The notes beneath the pieces were generated by a model. It saw only the letters and a program-made list of their open reading frames with translations, was not told the DNA's origin and ran no database searches. Of a DNA stretch of 38,750 nucleotides, positions 7,198 to 14,742 are shown one piece after another. Within the stretch, counting starts at the first letter, position 1; each line of letters starts with the position of its first letter. Origin of the DNA: DATCZS01 sp036525795 (GTDB lineage: Bacteria > Actinomycetota > Acidimicrobiia > Spongiisociales > ZC4RG35); NCBI GenBank assembly GCA_036525795.1, contig DATCZS010000129.1, forward strand, positions 1-38,750. The letters run 5' to 3'. The translations under genes were made by a program, and so were the position numbers.

Positions 7198-8118
7198 ATG
7201 AAGTGTCGAGTCTGCCGCGACCGCGCCGCCATCCAGGTGCGCCGCCACAACGCCAACTTCTGTCCAGAGCACTTCGTGGAGCACGTGCACCGGCAGGTGG
7301 AACGGACCATCCACGATCACCGGATGTGGGAACCGGGGGAGAAGCTGGTGCTTGGCGTTTCGGGAGGGAAGGACTCCCTCGCCCTGTGGGACATCCTCAC
7401 CGACCTCGGCCACCGGGTCGACGGCGTGTACCTGCATCTGGGCATCGACGGGTACTCCAGTGACAGCCTGCAATTCTCCCAGGCGTTCGCCGCCGAGAGG
7501 GGGCTCGACCTGACGGTGGTAGACCTGCCCGCGGAGTACGGGTTCTCCGTCCCGGAGGCGGCGGCCGCGTCGAGGCGCGTACCGTGCTCGGCATGCGGCC
7601 TGTCCAAGCGCTACATCCTCAATCAGGTGGCCGAAGACGGCGGCTACGACGTGCTGGTGATGGGGCACAACCTCGACGACGAGGCCGCCACCCTCTTCGG
7701 CAACGTCATCCAGTGGAACATCGACTACCTCTCCCGGCAGAGCCCGGTGCTGCCCGCCACCGAGGGCGGGCTCGCCAGAAAGGTGAAACCCCTGATCCGG
7801 CTGGCCGAACGTGAGACCGCCGCCTACTGCGTGATCCGAGGAATCGACTACGAGGTGGAGGAGTGCCCGATGGCGGCCGGCAACACCGTCAACCGCTACA
7901 AGGAGTGGCTCAACCGCCTCGAAGACGCCTCGCCGGGGATCAAGGCCCAGTTCCTGTTCGGATACTTCGAAAGGGGAGCGCCGGTGTTCGAGGATGCGTC
8001 GGAGGATCCGGGCCTGCAGCCGTGCCAGGTGTGCGGCCAGCCCACCACCGGCGAGACATGCGCCTTCTGCCGTCTGCGCAACCTGACGGCGGTTCGCATC
8101 TCCGGAATGGAGGCCTGA
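7198..8118 (+). CDS. ttuA: TtuA-like tRNA 2-thiouridine synthetase (TtcA/TtuA family)
   Basis: This 306-residue enzyme would adenylate a tRNA uridine and transfer sulfur from TtuB. It starts with a zinc finger (C3, C6, C22, H25) and has the PP-loop GVSGGKDS at residues 53-60 and GHNLDDE at 156-162. It ends in a second zinc finger (C276, C279, C288, C291). Cysteines C130 and C133 (PCSACG) plus C223 (ECPM) match the three [4Fe-4S] ligands known in Thermus TtuA (C130, C133, C222). This arrangement separates TtuA from TtcA, which lacks the double zinc finger. Predicted product: 2-thioribothymidine (s2T54) in the T-loop. Clustering with TtuB- and TrmI-like genes supports this role. Confidence 0.9.
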   Translation: MKCRVCRDRAAIQVRRHNANFCPEHFVEHVHRQVERTIHDHRMWEPGEKLVLGVSGGKDSLALWDILTDLGHRVDGVYLHLGIDGYSSDSLQFSQAFAAERGLDLTVVDLPAEYGFSVPEAAAASRRVPCSACGLSKRYILNQVAEDGGYDVLVMGHNLDDEAATLFGNVIQWNIDYLSRQSPVLPATEGGLARKVKPLIRLAERETAAYCVIRGIDYEVEECPMAAGNTVNRYKEWLNRLEDASPGIKAQFLFGYFERGAPVFEDASEDPGLQPCQVCGQPTTGETCAFCRLRNLTAVRISGMEA

Positions 8119-8120
8119 CC

Positions 8121-9020
8121 GTGGGGCGCCCGACCGTCGGACCGCTGCGCGAAGGTGAATCCGTTCTGCTCATCGACGGGAAGAGCCGGCGCTACCTGGT
8201 CAAGCTCGACGCGTCGGCCACGTTCGGCTCCCACCGCGGGGTGATCCCTCACACCGAGATCATCGGGACCCAGGACGGATCCACGGTATCGACGGCGTCC
8301 GGCGCAGAGTTCCGGGTGTTGCGTCCCCGCCTGGCCGACTTCGTGCTCAAGATGCAGCGGGGCGCGCAGGTCGTGTATCCGAAGGACATCGGCCCCATCG
8401 TGCTGTGGGCGGACATCGGGCCGGGAATGACGGTGCTCGAGGCAGGGACCGGTTCGGGTGCGCTCACCCTCGGCCTCCTGCGCGCCGTCGGCCCGGAAGG
8501 GCGGGTGGTCACCATCGAGCGCCGACCGGACCACCAGAAGCAGGCCGTGAAGACGATCACACGATGGTTCGGCGAGATCCCCGCCACCCTCGACATGCGC
8601 ATCGGCGACGTGGAGGACATGGTGGCCGAGGTGCAGCCGGAGCGCATCGTCCTCGATCTTCCCGAGCCCTGGCACGTCGTGGCCGAGGCGGCTGCCCATC
8701 AGCCGACCGGAGCGGTGTTCGCCTCCTACCTCCCCACGGTGCCACAGGTGCAGACGCTGGTCGAGACCATGCGCGACTCCGGGGCGTTCGCCGAGATCGA
8801 GGTCTTCGAAACCCTCCACCGCACGTGGAACGTGAAGGGCCGATCGGTCCGGCCCGATCACACGATGGTCGGGCATACGGGGTTCGTCGTCACGGGCCGT
8901 CGCGTTGTACGTGTTTCGAACTCCGCACTCAGCGATCAGAACCAGGCTGGTGAAGGGCAGGCGATCGATCACCAACTCGACCGGTCATCCGATCAGACGT
9001 CGGACGCGGAAGAGGAGTAG
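8121..9020 (+). CDS. trmI: tRNA (adenine-58-N1)-methyltransferase TrmI
   Basis: TrmI makes m1A58 in the tRNA T-loop. The 299-residue protein has the N-terminal beta domain (GESVLLIDGKSRRYLVKLD, SHRGVIPH). The Rossmann methyltransferase core follows: VYPKDIGPI, SAM motif VLEAGTGSGALTL, acidic VVTIERRPDHQ and catalytic-site LDLPEPW. GTG 8121 is the start: GGAGG lies 7 nt upstream and the product begins like other actinobacterial TrmI proteins. The last ~35 residues are a non-conserved acidic/polar tail, and the final 28 nt overlap an antisense gene fragment. In M. tuberculosis trmI (Rv2118c) is likewise close to mpa. Partnership with TtuAB fits Thermus data in which m1A58 promotes s2T54 formation. 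Confidence 0.93.
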   Translation: MGRPTVGPLREGESVLLIDGKSRRYLVKLDASATFGSHRGVIPHTEIIGTQDGSTVSTASGAEFRVLRPRLADFVLKMQRGAQVVYPKDIGPIVLWADIGPGMTVLEAGTGSGALTLGLLRAVGPEGRVVTIERRPDHQKQAVKTITRWFGEIPATLDMRIGDVEDMVAEVQPERIVLDLPEPWHVVAEAAAHQPTGAVFASYLPTVPQVQTLVETMRDSGAFAEIEVFETLHRTWNVKGRSVRPDHTMVGHTGFVVTGRRVVRVSNSALSDQNQAGEGQAIDHQLDRSSDQTSDAEEE

Positions 9021-9172
9021 CCGCCGGCCTGGAGCGCGTGGAGCATTCGGCGTCGGATGTGCGCGGTCAACGCGAACCGCTCGTCGACGGGGAAGATCCG
9101 GCTCAGCGAACACACCTCGACCGCAAGGTCCCGAGCGCGCACCCAGACCTCGAGTTCACGATGATCTCGCAC
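8993..9172 (-). pseudogene. 5' fragment of a four-helix-bundle (S23 / 23S-IVS) family gene
   Basis: On the minus strand a 59-codon frame from GTG 9172 reads VRDHRELEVWVRARDLAVEV, then LSRIFPVDERFALTAHIRR. This matches the family start pattern (RDLxVWxxAxxLaxxvYxLtxxFPxdErfgLtxQlRRa) of the four-helix-bundle proteins first seen in 23S rRNA intervening sequences. After IRR the family should continue with an AxSIPxNIAEG segment; here it ends 20 residues later in unrelated sequence and a stop. Neither other frame restores the motif. It is therefore a truncated remnant (family length ~120). It lies antisense between trmI and ferredoxin and overlaps the 3' end of trmI, whose tail may have been formed from it. 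Confidence 0.6.
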
Positions 9173-9263
9173 ACACGTGAGCTATCGGATAGTGCGTGTG
9201 CACACAAACCCTCGACAGGTGGCGTGTCGCCGGAGATCCCGGCCGACCCGGTCCGCCGCGCCC

Positions 9264-9305
9264 AAGACTCGAGACTCAAGACTCAAGACTCGAGACTCAA
9301 GACTG
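9264..9305. repeat. Six tandem 7-bp units
   Basis: Six consecutive heptamers alternate between AAGACTC and GAGACTC (the last is AAGACTG). CTC spacing of 7 continues loosely through the adjoining palindrome to the ferredoxin stop codon. The array is non-coding and belongs with other 7-bp-period arrays in this window. Confidence 0.85.
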
Positions 9306-9329
9306 TTCTCGAGCCTCAGGCTCGAGAAC
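9305..9329 (-). terminator. Perfect 12-bp palindrome immediately after ferredoxin
   Basis: GTTCTCGAGCCT (9305-9316) and AGGCTCGAGAAC (9318-9329) are perfect inverted repeats around one base. On the ferredoxin strand the hairpin starts at the base after the TGA. No T-run follows, so it is a terminator of the high-GC type or an mRNA-stabilising hairpin; it could equally stop trmI transcripts from the other side. Confidence 0.6.
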
Positions 9330-9575
9330 TCAGGGCTCGATGAAGATGCACTCGCCGGGGCATTCCTCGGCGGACTCGATTGTGATGTCTTCTTGACCGA
9401 CGGGGACCACAGCCAGTCCCTGGGCACCCTGGGGGTTGCCCTTCTCCTCGGCGAAGATGGTGTCGCCCTCCCTGACGTACGCCAGCCCGTCGTCGAGAAG
9501 GACGAACACGTCTGGGGCGATCTCTTCACACAGACCGTCGCCGGTGCAGAGATCCTGATCGATCCAAACCTTCAT
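9330..9575 (-). CDS. fdx: Single-cluster ferredoxin ([3Fe-4S]/[4Fe-4S])
   Basis: This 81-residue electron carrier has the ligand pattern C10-T-G-D-G-L-C16 and, near the end, C72-P-G-E-C76. The second cysteine of a classical four-cysteine motif is replaced by Asp13. In this family that marks either a [3Fe-4S] cluster or an Asp-ligated [4Fe-4S] cluster as in Pyrococcus ferredoxin. Such small ferredoxins often serve cytochrome P450s in actinobacteria, but none is nearby. The start MKVWIDQDLCTG is standard for the family; GGGAG lies about 11 nt upstream. A minus-strand TACACT at 9616-9611 is a candidate -10. It is transcribed divergently from mpa. Confidence 0.9.
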   Translation of the reverse strand: MKVWIDQDLCTGDGLCEEIAPDVFVLLDDGLAYVREGDTIFAEEKGNPQGAQGLAVVPVGQEDITIESAEECPGECIFIEP

Positions 9576-9672
9576 GTGCGTATGTCTCCCGGGAGCGCGT
9601 TCAGGGCGGAAGTGTAGACCGGACCGCGGTGCAATCGGTACCTGGCGCGAGCAACACCTGCCGGGAGTCCGA

Positions 9673-9699
9673 TTGCCAGTTCGGGACCGTCCGTATACT
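9673..9699 (+). promoter_or_regulatory. Candidate promoter of the proteasome operon
   Basis: TATACT at 9694-9699 with TTGCCA at 9673-9678 (15-bp spacer, shorter than ideal) lies 32 nt before the mpa ATG. The leader contains AGGAGGT at 9717-9723. It is the best promoter match in the fdx-mpa divergent region. Confidence 0.55.
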
Positions 9700-9731
9700 G
9701 CGGGGAGGCCCACGCCAGGAGGTGCCGAGCG

Positions 9732-11462
9732 ATGACCGACCCGATCCCGGGAGGCGACAGCGTCGCAGCGATGCGGCAGACGATCGCTTCCCTCGAAACC
9801 GAGCTGGCTCTGCTGCGCCGTCGCGGGCCGGAAGAGGACGGGCGGGTTCGACGGCTCGAGCGGCAGATCGCCGAGACCGGATCCCAGCTGGAGCGAGCCC
9901 GGTCGCAGAACGAGAAGCTCGCAGGGCTCCTCGAAGAGGCGAGAGAGCAGCTGGCGGTGCTCAGGGCCGAGGTCGAGAAGCTCACCACTCCGCCCAACAA
10001 TTTCGGAACCGTCCTGGCGGTCAACACCGACGGCACCGTCGACATCATGACCGGCAACCGGAAGCTGCGCGTCTCGGCCCAACCGACCATCGAGGTGAAG
10101 CAACTCGCCGTCGGACAGGAGGTGCTCCTCAACGAGAGCATGTCCATCATCGACATCCGCACGTTCACCGATCAGGGTGAGGTCGTGAGGATCCGGAGCA
10201 AACTGGGCGACCGCCGCCTCGTGGTGATGGCCAACGCCGACGAGGAGCGCGTGGTGCAGTTGGCGGACACCCTTCCCGAGTCCGGTGTCCGCGTCGGCGA
10301 TCACGTCAGGATCGATCCCCGCTCCGGGCTGGTCTTCGAAAAGCTTCTTCGCCCCGAGGTCGACGAACTGGTCCTGGAAGAGGTCCCGGATGTCACCTAC
10401 GACCAGGTCGGCGGTCTGCGCGACCAGATCACCGACATCCGCGACGCCGTCGAGCTTCCGTACGTCTACAAGGACCTGTTCGGAACGTACGGGCTGGTTC
10501 CCCCCAAAGGCATCCTCCTGTACGGCCCTCCCGGCTGTGGCAAGACCCTCATCGCCAAGGCCGTCGCCAACAGCCTGGCCAAGGCGGTGTCCGAGCGAAC
10601 GGGCAACCCCGACGTCCGGTCGTACTTCCTGAACATCAAGGGCCCCGAGCTGCTGAACAAGTGGGTGGGTGAGACCGAGCGCCAGATCCGGCTGATCTTC
10701 CAGAGGGCCAAGGAGAAGTCGGACGAAGGTGTGCCCGTGATCGTCTTCTTCGACGAGATGGACTCGTTGTTCCGGACCCGCGGCACCGGGATCTCCTCCG
10801 ACGTCGAATCCACCATCGTCCCCCAGCTCCTCTCGGAGCTCGACGGTGTCGAATCCCTCAAGAACGTGATCGTGATCGGCGCCTCGAACCGCGAAGACCT
10901 CATCGATCCCGCCATCCTCCGGCCGGGCCGGCTCGACGTGAAGATCAAGATCAACCGTCCCGACCGCGAGGCAGCCAGGCAGATCTTCCACATCTACCTG
11001 TCCGGTGACGTGCCGTTCGACCAGGAGGAACTCGCCGGAGCGGACGGCGACATCGAGCTCTTGCTCGAAGGCATGATCGCCACCACGGTCGAGACGATGT
11101 ATTCCACCGAAGAGGACAACCGCTTCCTCGAGGTGACCTACGCCAACGGCGACCGCGAGGTGCTCTACTTCAAGGACTTCTCGAGCGGGGCGATGATCGA
11201 GAACATCGTCAGGCGCGCCAAGAAGGACGCCATCAAGCGCGAGATCGACTCCGGACGCCGGGGTGTCCGCACCGAAGACCTGCTCACCGCGATCAAGCGA
11301 GAGTTCCGGGAGCACGAGGATCTGCCCAACACCACCAATCCGGACGACTGGGCGAAGATCTCCGGCAAGAAGGGCGAACGGATCGTCTACGTCCGCACCC
11401 TGATCGGGGACGAGGGCGAATCGAAGATGGTCGAGGGCGTGTCCACCGGACAGTATCTCTGA
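9732..11462 (+). CDS. mpa: Mycobacterial-type proteasomal AAA+ ATPase (Mpa/ARC)
   Basis: This ring ATPase recognises pupylated proteins, unfolds them and feeds the 20S core. In 576 residues it has an N-terminal coiled coil (about 13-86) that binds Pup and tandem OB domains (about 90-205, beginning NNFGTVLAVNTDGTVDI). The AAA+ module follows: Walker A GPPGCGKT at 265-272, Walker B IVFFDE at 337-342, sensor SNREDLIDPAILRPGRLD. The C-terminus is GQYL, the tail that docks into the PrcA ring. ATG 9732 follows AGGAGGT by 8 nt. Dop begins 1 nt after the stop, so mpa heads the operon mpa-dop-pup-prcB-prcA. It is intact in all key motifs. Confidence 0.97.
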   Translation: MTDPIPGGDSVAAMRQTIASLETELALLRRRGPEEDGRVRRLERQIAETGSQLERARSQNEKLAGLLEEAREQLAVLRAEVEKLTTPPNNFGTVLAVNTDGTVDIMTGNRKLRVSAQPTIEVKQLAVGQEVLLNESMSIIDIRTFTDQGEVVRIRSKLGDRRLVVMANADEERVVQLADTLPESGVRVGDHVRIDPRSGLVFEKLLRPEVDELVLEEVPDVTYDQVGGLRDQITDIRDAVELPYVYKDLFGTYGLVPPKGILLYGPPGCGKTLIAKAVANSLAKAVSERTGNPDVRSYFLNIKGPELLNKWVGETERQIRLIFQRAKEKSDEGVPVIVFFDEMDSLFRTRGTGISSDVESTIVPQLLSELDGVESLKNVIVIGASNREDLIDPAILRPGRLDVKIKINRPDREAARQIFHIYLSGDVPFDQEELAGADGDIELLLEGMIATTVETMYSTEEDNRFLEVTYANGDREVLYFKDFSSGAMIENIVRRAKKDAIKREIDSGRRGVRTEDLLTAIKREFREHEDLPNTTNPDDWAKISGKKGERIVYVRTLIGDEGESKMVEGVSTGQYL

Positions 11463-11463
11463 C

Positions 11464-12939
11464 ATGGCGCTTCCCCGGGTCATCGGAACCGAAACAGAGT
11501 TCGGGGTGACCATCCGCAACAAGGCGGATTTCAACCCGGCGTTGGCCTCCGCCCTGGTCGTCAACTCGTACCCGGGCCGCAAGGTGCAGGTTCAGTGGTC
11601 CTACGAGGAGGAGTCGCCCGGCCGGGATGCCAGGGGATTCGGCCATGAGGGCTTCGGGGTGGCCGATCCCGACTCCGCACTCGTCAACTCGGTGCTGTCC
11701 AATGGCGCCCGGGTGTACGTCGACCATGCCCACCCCGAATACTCGGGTCCGGAATGCGCGGATCCGCTCGAAGCGGCGCTCCACGACAAGGTGGGCGAAC
11801 TGGTGATGTTCGAAGCCCTCCGCCGGGCACAGCGCACCCTCCCCTCCGGCCAGGTTCTCAAGCTCTACAAGAACAACAGTGACGGCAAGGGAAACTCCTA
11901 CGGGGCCCACGAGAACTACCTGCTGTCGCGGGAGACGCCGTTCGGCCGGGTGATTCGCTACTCCATTCCGTTCTTCGTGAGCCGCCAGATCGTGACCGGG
12001 GCCGGCAAGGTCGGCTCCGAGAACGGCCGGCCCGGGATCCCGTTTCAGATCACCCAGCGGGCGGATTTCTTCGAAGAGCAGGTTGGGCTCGAAACCACCT
12101 TGAAGCGCCCGATCGTCAACACCAGGGACGAGCCGCACGGCGACCCGAGCAAGTACCGCCGGCTCCACGTGATCATCGGGGACGCCAATCTCAGTGAGAC
12201 CCAGACCTTCCTCAAGCTGGGGATGACCGCGCTCTTCCTGGCGGCGCTCGAGGACGACGCCCTCCCCGAGACTCTCGAACTCGACGATCCTGTGGAGGCC
12301 TGCTGGCAGGTCAGCCACGACGTCGACCTCCGACGCCCGATCGGTTTGGAGGCCGGCGGATCGGCGACGGCCCTCGAACTTCAGTTCCGTTATCTGGGAT
12401 GGCTCGAGAAATACGCCGAGGCCGAACTCGAAGGCGACGCGTGGGGGAGCGTGCTCGCCACCTGGCGTTCGGTGCTCGAGGATCTCGAAGCGGATCCGAT
12501 GTCGTGCGCCGACAGGCTCGACTGGGTGGCCAAGAAGCGCATCGTCGACGGATACCGCGCGCGCGACGGCCTCGAGGCGCACGACTCCAAGCTGCGGGCC
12601 CTCGACCTCCAGTACCACGACATCGACCCTGCGCACGGCCTGTACCACCGGCTGGTGGCCGCCGGCAGGATGCAGCGGCTGTTCGACGATGGGGAGCTGG
12701 AGCGATCGATGTCCGAGCCCCCGCCGGGGACCCGGGCGTTCTTCCGCGGGCGCTGCGTGTCGCGATTTCCGACGGCGCTGGTGGCGGCCAATTGGGACTC
12801 GCTGGTATTCGACACCGGTGAACCGCATCTGCGGCGCATCCCTATGATGGAACCGCTTCGGGGAACCCGAGACATCGTTGGACCGTTGCTCGATCGCGTG
12901 GACGATGCGTCCGAGCTGATCGAGGCATTGGGAGGTTGA
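11464..12939 (+). CDS. dop: Deamidase/depupylase of Pup (Dop)
   Basis: Dop converts the C-terminal Gln of Pup to Glu and removes Pup from substrates; it shares the carboxylate-amine ligase (glutamine-synthetase-like) fold with PafA. The 491-residue protein starts MALPRVIGTETEFGVTI with the metal-binding glutamates (E10, E12). NGARVYVDHAHPEYSGPE contains the catalytic aspartate D87, and KLYKNNSDGKGNSYGAHENY and RPIVNTRDEPH follow. The insertion at about residues 41-75 corresponds to the Dop-loop absent from PafA, which separates it from the paralogue at 14743. It begins 1 nt after mpa and is followed 3 nt later by pup, whose GGQ terminus makes Dop obligatory. Confidence 0.96.
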   Translation: MALPRVIGTETEFGVTIRNKADFNPALASALVVNSYPGRKVQVQWSYEEESPGRDARGFGHEGFGVADPDSALVNSVLSNGARVYVDHAHPEYSGPECADPLEAALHDKVGELVMFEALRRAQRTLPSGQVLKLYKNNSDGKGNSYGAHENYLLSRETPFGRVIRYSIPFFVSRQIVTGAGKVGSENGRPGIPFQITQRADFFEEQVGLETTLKRPIVNTRDEPHGDPSKYRRLHVIIGDANLSETQTFLKLGMTALFLAALEDDALPETLELDDPVEACWQVSHDVDLRRPIGLEAGGSATALELQFRYLGWLEKYAEAELEGDAWGSVLATWRSVLEDLEADPMSCADRLDWVAKKRIVDGYRARDGLEAHDSKLRALDLQYHDIDPAHGLYHRLVAAGRMQRLFDDGELERSMSEPPPGTRAFFRGRCVSRFPTALVAANWDSLVFDTGEPHLRRIPMMEPLRGTRDIVGPLLDRVDDASELIEALGG

Positions 12940-12942
12940 CAC

Positions 12943-13131
12943 ATGACCGATCGCGACCGAACCGCGCCCCGCAAAGAGTCCGAGGAAGACGTCGTCGACG
13001 ACATCTCCGAGGTCACCGAAACCGAGAGCGAGGGCGACTCCCTCGATGAGCTCCTCGATGAGATCGACTCCGTGCTGGAAGAGAACGCCGAGGAGTTCGT
13101 GAAGAACTACGTCCAGAAGGGCGGCCAGTGA
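12943..13131 (+). CDS. pup: Prokaryotic ubiquitin-like protein Pup (GGQ form)
   Basis: Pup is the small disordered tag that PafA links to substrate lysines. The 62-residue product is strongly acidic, with a helical C-terminal half that pairs with the Mpa coiled coil (SLDELLDEIDSVLEENAEEF). It ends YVQKGGQ. The terminal Gln means it must be deamidated by Dop before ligation. The ATG follows GGAGG by 7 nt; the TGA is overlapped by the GTG of prcB. Length and ending are canonical (64 residues in M. tuberculosis). Confidence 0.98.
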   Translation: MTDRDRTAPRKESEEDVVDDISEVTETESEGDSLDELLDEIDSVLEENAEEFVKNYVQKGGQ

Positions 13132-13919
13132 ACCTCGACGGACTCCTTCCGCTGGGGGCGCCCCTCCCCGGGTCGAGCTTCAGCGACCTCCTGAGTTCAC
13201 TCGGCATGAATCCCCGCTGGGAGGTCCCCTCTCAGGCGGGCAGCCTTCGGGAGGTTCCGGAGGGGACCACCGTGCTCGCACTCCGTCACGCCGGGGGCGT
13301 GGTGATGGCGGGCGATCGCCAGGCAACGGAGGGCAATCTCGTCGCCCACCGCTACATCCAGAAGGTCTTCGCCGCCGACCACTTCTCGGTCGTCGCCATC
13401 GCCGGCACCGCCGGGCTGGCGGTGGAGATGGTGAGGCTGTTCCAGACCGAGCTCGAGCACTACGAGAAGATCGAAGGCACCCGGTTGTCGCTCGAAGGCA
13501 AGGCCACGTTCCTGGCCCGATTGGTGCGCCAGCAGCTCCCCCTGGCCTTCCAGGGGCTGGTCGTGGTTCCGCTGTTCGCCGGCTACGACGGGCAGGCATC
13601 CGACGGCAGGCTCTTCACCTATGACGTGATCGGCGGCCGCTACGAGGAGCGGGACTTCGGTTCGACCGGTTCCGGCTCACGGCTCGCCAAGTCGTATCTG
13701 CGCGGCGCCTTCCGTCCGGAGATGTCACACGAAGACGCGGTGCAGATCGCGGTCAACGCCCTGGTGGCCGCGGCGGAAGACGACACGGCGACGGGTGGCC
13801 CAGACCTCAAGCGCGGGATTCTCCCCACGGTCTTTTCGGTCGATGTGGACGGGGTGCGTGAGGTGCCAGACGACCAACTGAGGACGGCTGCCACCCACGC
13901 CCTGGAGACGATCCGATGA
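13128..13919 (+). CDS. prcB: 20S proteasome beta subunit (catalytic, with propeptide)
   Basis: This is the catalytic subunit of the 20S core. The 263-residue precursor is predicted to cleave itself at EG|TTVLAL, exposing Thr47 as the N-terminal nucleophile; D63 (MAGDR) and K79 (YIQKVF) correspond to the conserved D17 and K33 of mature subunits. A 46-residue propeptide precedes it. SGSRLAKSYL and the C-terminal DGVREVPDDQL are family features. The GTG at 13128 overlaps the pup stop (GTGA), the expected position for the propeptide start. The stop overlaps the prcA ATG, which should couple production of the two subunits for a 1:1 assembly. Confidence 0.97.
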   Translation: MNLDGLLPLGAPLPGSSFSDLLSSLGMNPRWEVPSQAGSLREVPEGTTVLALRHAGGVVMAGDRQATEGNLVAHRYIQKVFAADHFSVVAIAGTAGLAVEMVRLFQTELEHYEKIEGTRLSLEGKATFLARLVRQQLPLAFQGLVVVPLFAGYDGQASDGRLFTYDVIGGRYEERDFGSTGSGSRLAKSYLRGAFRPEMSHEDAVQIAVNALVAAAEDDTATGGPDLKRGILPTVFSVDVDGVREVPDDQLRTAATHALETIR

Positions 13920-14569
13920 GCATGCCCTTCTACGTCGCTCCCGAACAGCTCGTACGGGACAAGGCGGAGTTCGCCAGGAAGGGGATTGCGAGGGGCCGGT
14001 CGATCATCGCCGTGGAGTTCGAGGGCGGGCTGCTTCTGCTGGCCGAGAATCCGTCGCGTGCACTGCAGAAGATCTCTGAGGTCTACGACCGGATCGGCTT
14101 TGCCGGGGTCGGCAAGTACAACGAGTTCGAGACGCTGCGCAAGGCGGGCATCCGGCAAGCGGACGTGATGGGCTACCTGTACTCGCGCTCGGACGTCACC
14201 GCCATGGGCCTCGCCACCGCGTTCTCTCAGACGCTCGGGCACATCTTCAGCCACGAGCTCAAGCCGTACGAGGTGGAGATCCTCATCTGCGAGCTGGGCG
14301 TCCCCGGCGGAGAGAACCGCCTGTTCAAGATCAGCTACGACGGGACCCTCTTCGACCTGCGCAATGTGGCGGCGATCGGAGGGAAGTCGGAAGCGCTGGA
14401 GGAGGTTCTGCGCAGCCGATTCCGGGAAGGGATGAGTCTCGACGAGGCCGTCGCCCTCGGAGTGGACGCCTTTCGTGAGGCGGAGGGGCGCGAGTCCGAA
14501 GGCTGGGAGGCGGCCGTCCTCGAGAGCGCCAACGGTCGACGGACGTTCCGGCGGATCGAGGTCGACTGA
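13916..14569 (+). CDS. prcA: 20S proteasome alpha subunit
   Basis: The alpha subunit forms the outer gating rings of the 20S core. The 217-residue protein starts MSMPFYVAPEQLVRDKAEFA and carries the alpha-type N-terminal helix and KGIARGRSIIAVEFEGGLLL. It lacks a catalytic threonine. ISYDGTLFDLRNVAAIGG and the helix near the C-terminus fit bacterial PrcA. The ATG overlaps the prcB stop. It is the last gene of the mpa-dop-pup-prcB-prcA unit. The stop codon already lies in the first unit of a 7-bp-period repeat array, which is followed by a GC hairpin at 14635-14661. Confidence 0.96.
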   Translation: MSMPFYVAPEQLVRDKAEFARKGIARGRSIIAVEFEGGLLLLAENPSRALQKISEVYDRIGFAGVGKYNEFETLRKAGIRQADVMGYLYSRSDVTAMGLATAFSQTLGHIFSHELKPYEVEILICELGVPGGENRLFKISYDGTLFDLRNVAAIGGKSEALEEVLRSRFREGMSLDEAVALGVDAFREAEGRESEGWEAAVLESANGRRTFRRIEVD

Positions 14570-14635
14570 CAGCTGACAGCCGTCAGCGATCGGCGAACGG
14601 CGGCGTGCGACTCGCGGCCTGCGACTCGCAGCCTG
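14566..14635. repeat. Ten degenerate 7-bp units after prcA
   Basis: Starting at C14566 the sequence splits without gaps into ten heptamers that all begin with C and end with G: two CTGACAG units, CCGTCAG, CGATCGG, CGAACGG, CGGCGTG, then CGACTCG twice with a CGGCCTG between and CAGCCTG last. The prcA stop codon lies in the first unit. Within it, 14606-14619 and 14620-14633 are 14-bp tandem copies with one mismatch, and GCTGAC/GTCAGC (14572-14587) forms a short hairpin. Confidence 0.7.
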
Positions 14636-14661
14636 GGGTTGGGGGACCTACCCCCCGCCCC
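14635..14661 (+). terminator. GC hairpin downstream of prcA
   Basis: GGGG (14635-14638) and GGGGG (14641-14645) can pair with CCCCC (14651-14655) and CCCC (14658-14661) around the loop ACCTA, with a 2x2 internal loop. It is a plausible end for the proteasome operon ahead of the separately promoted pafA. There is no T-tract. Confidence 0.45.
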
Positions 14662-14727
14662 TCGAGTCCATCCCGAATCGGCGACCGGCCCTGGTCAGCG
14701 CAACTGCGGACGGAAGGCTCGCCTTCG

Positions 14728-14733
14728 GATAGT
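14728..14733 (+). promoter_or_regulatory. Candidate -10 for near-leaderless pafA
   Basis: GATAGT at 14728-14733 ends 9 nt before the pafA GTG, so a transcript would start within about 3 nt of it. No Shine-Dalgarno precedes the GTG, consistent with leaderless translation. Confidence 0.45.
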
Positions 14734-14742
14734 CTGCTCCGG

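Noticed and set aside
9330..11582. 750-codon minus-strand frame running through mpa into ferredoxin
   Set aside because: Only the last 81 codons (ferredoxin) are real; the rest is antisense to mpa.
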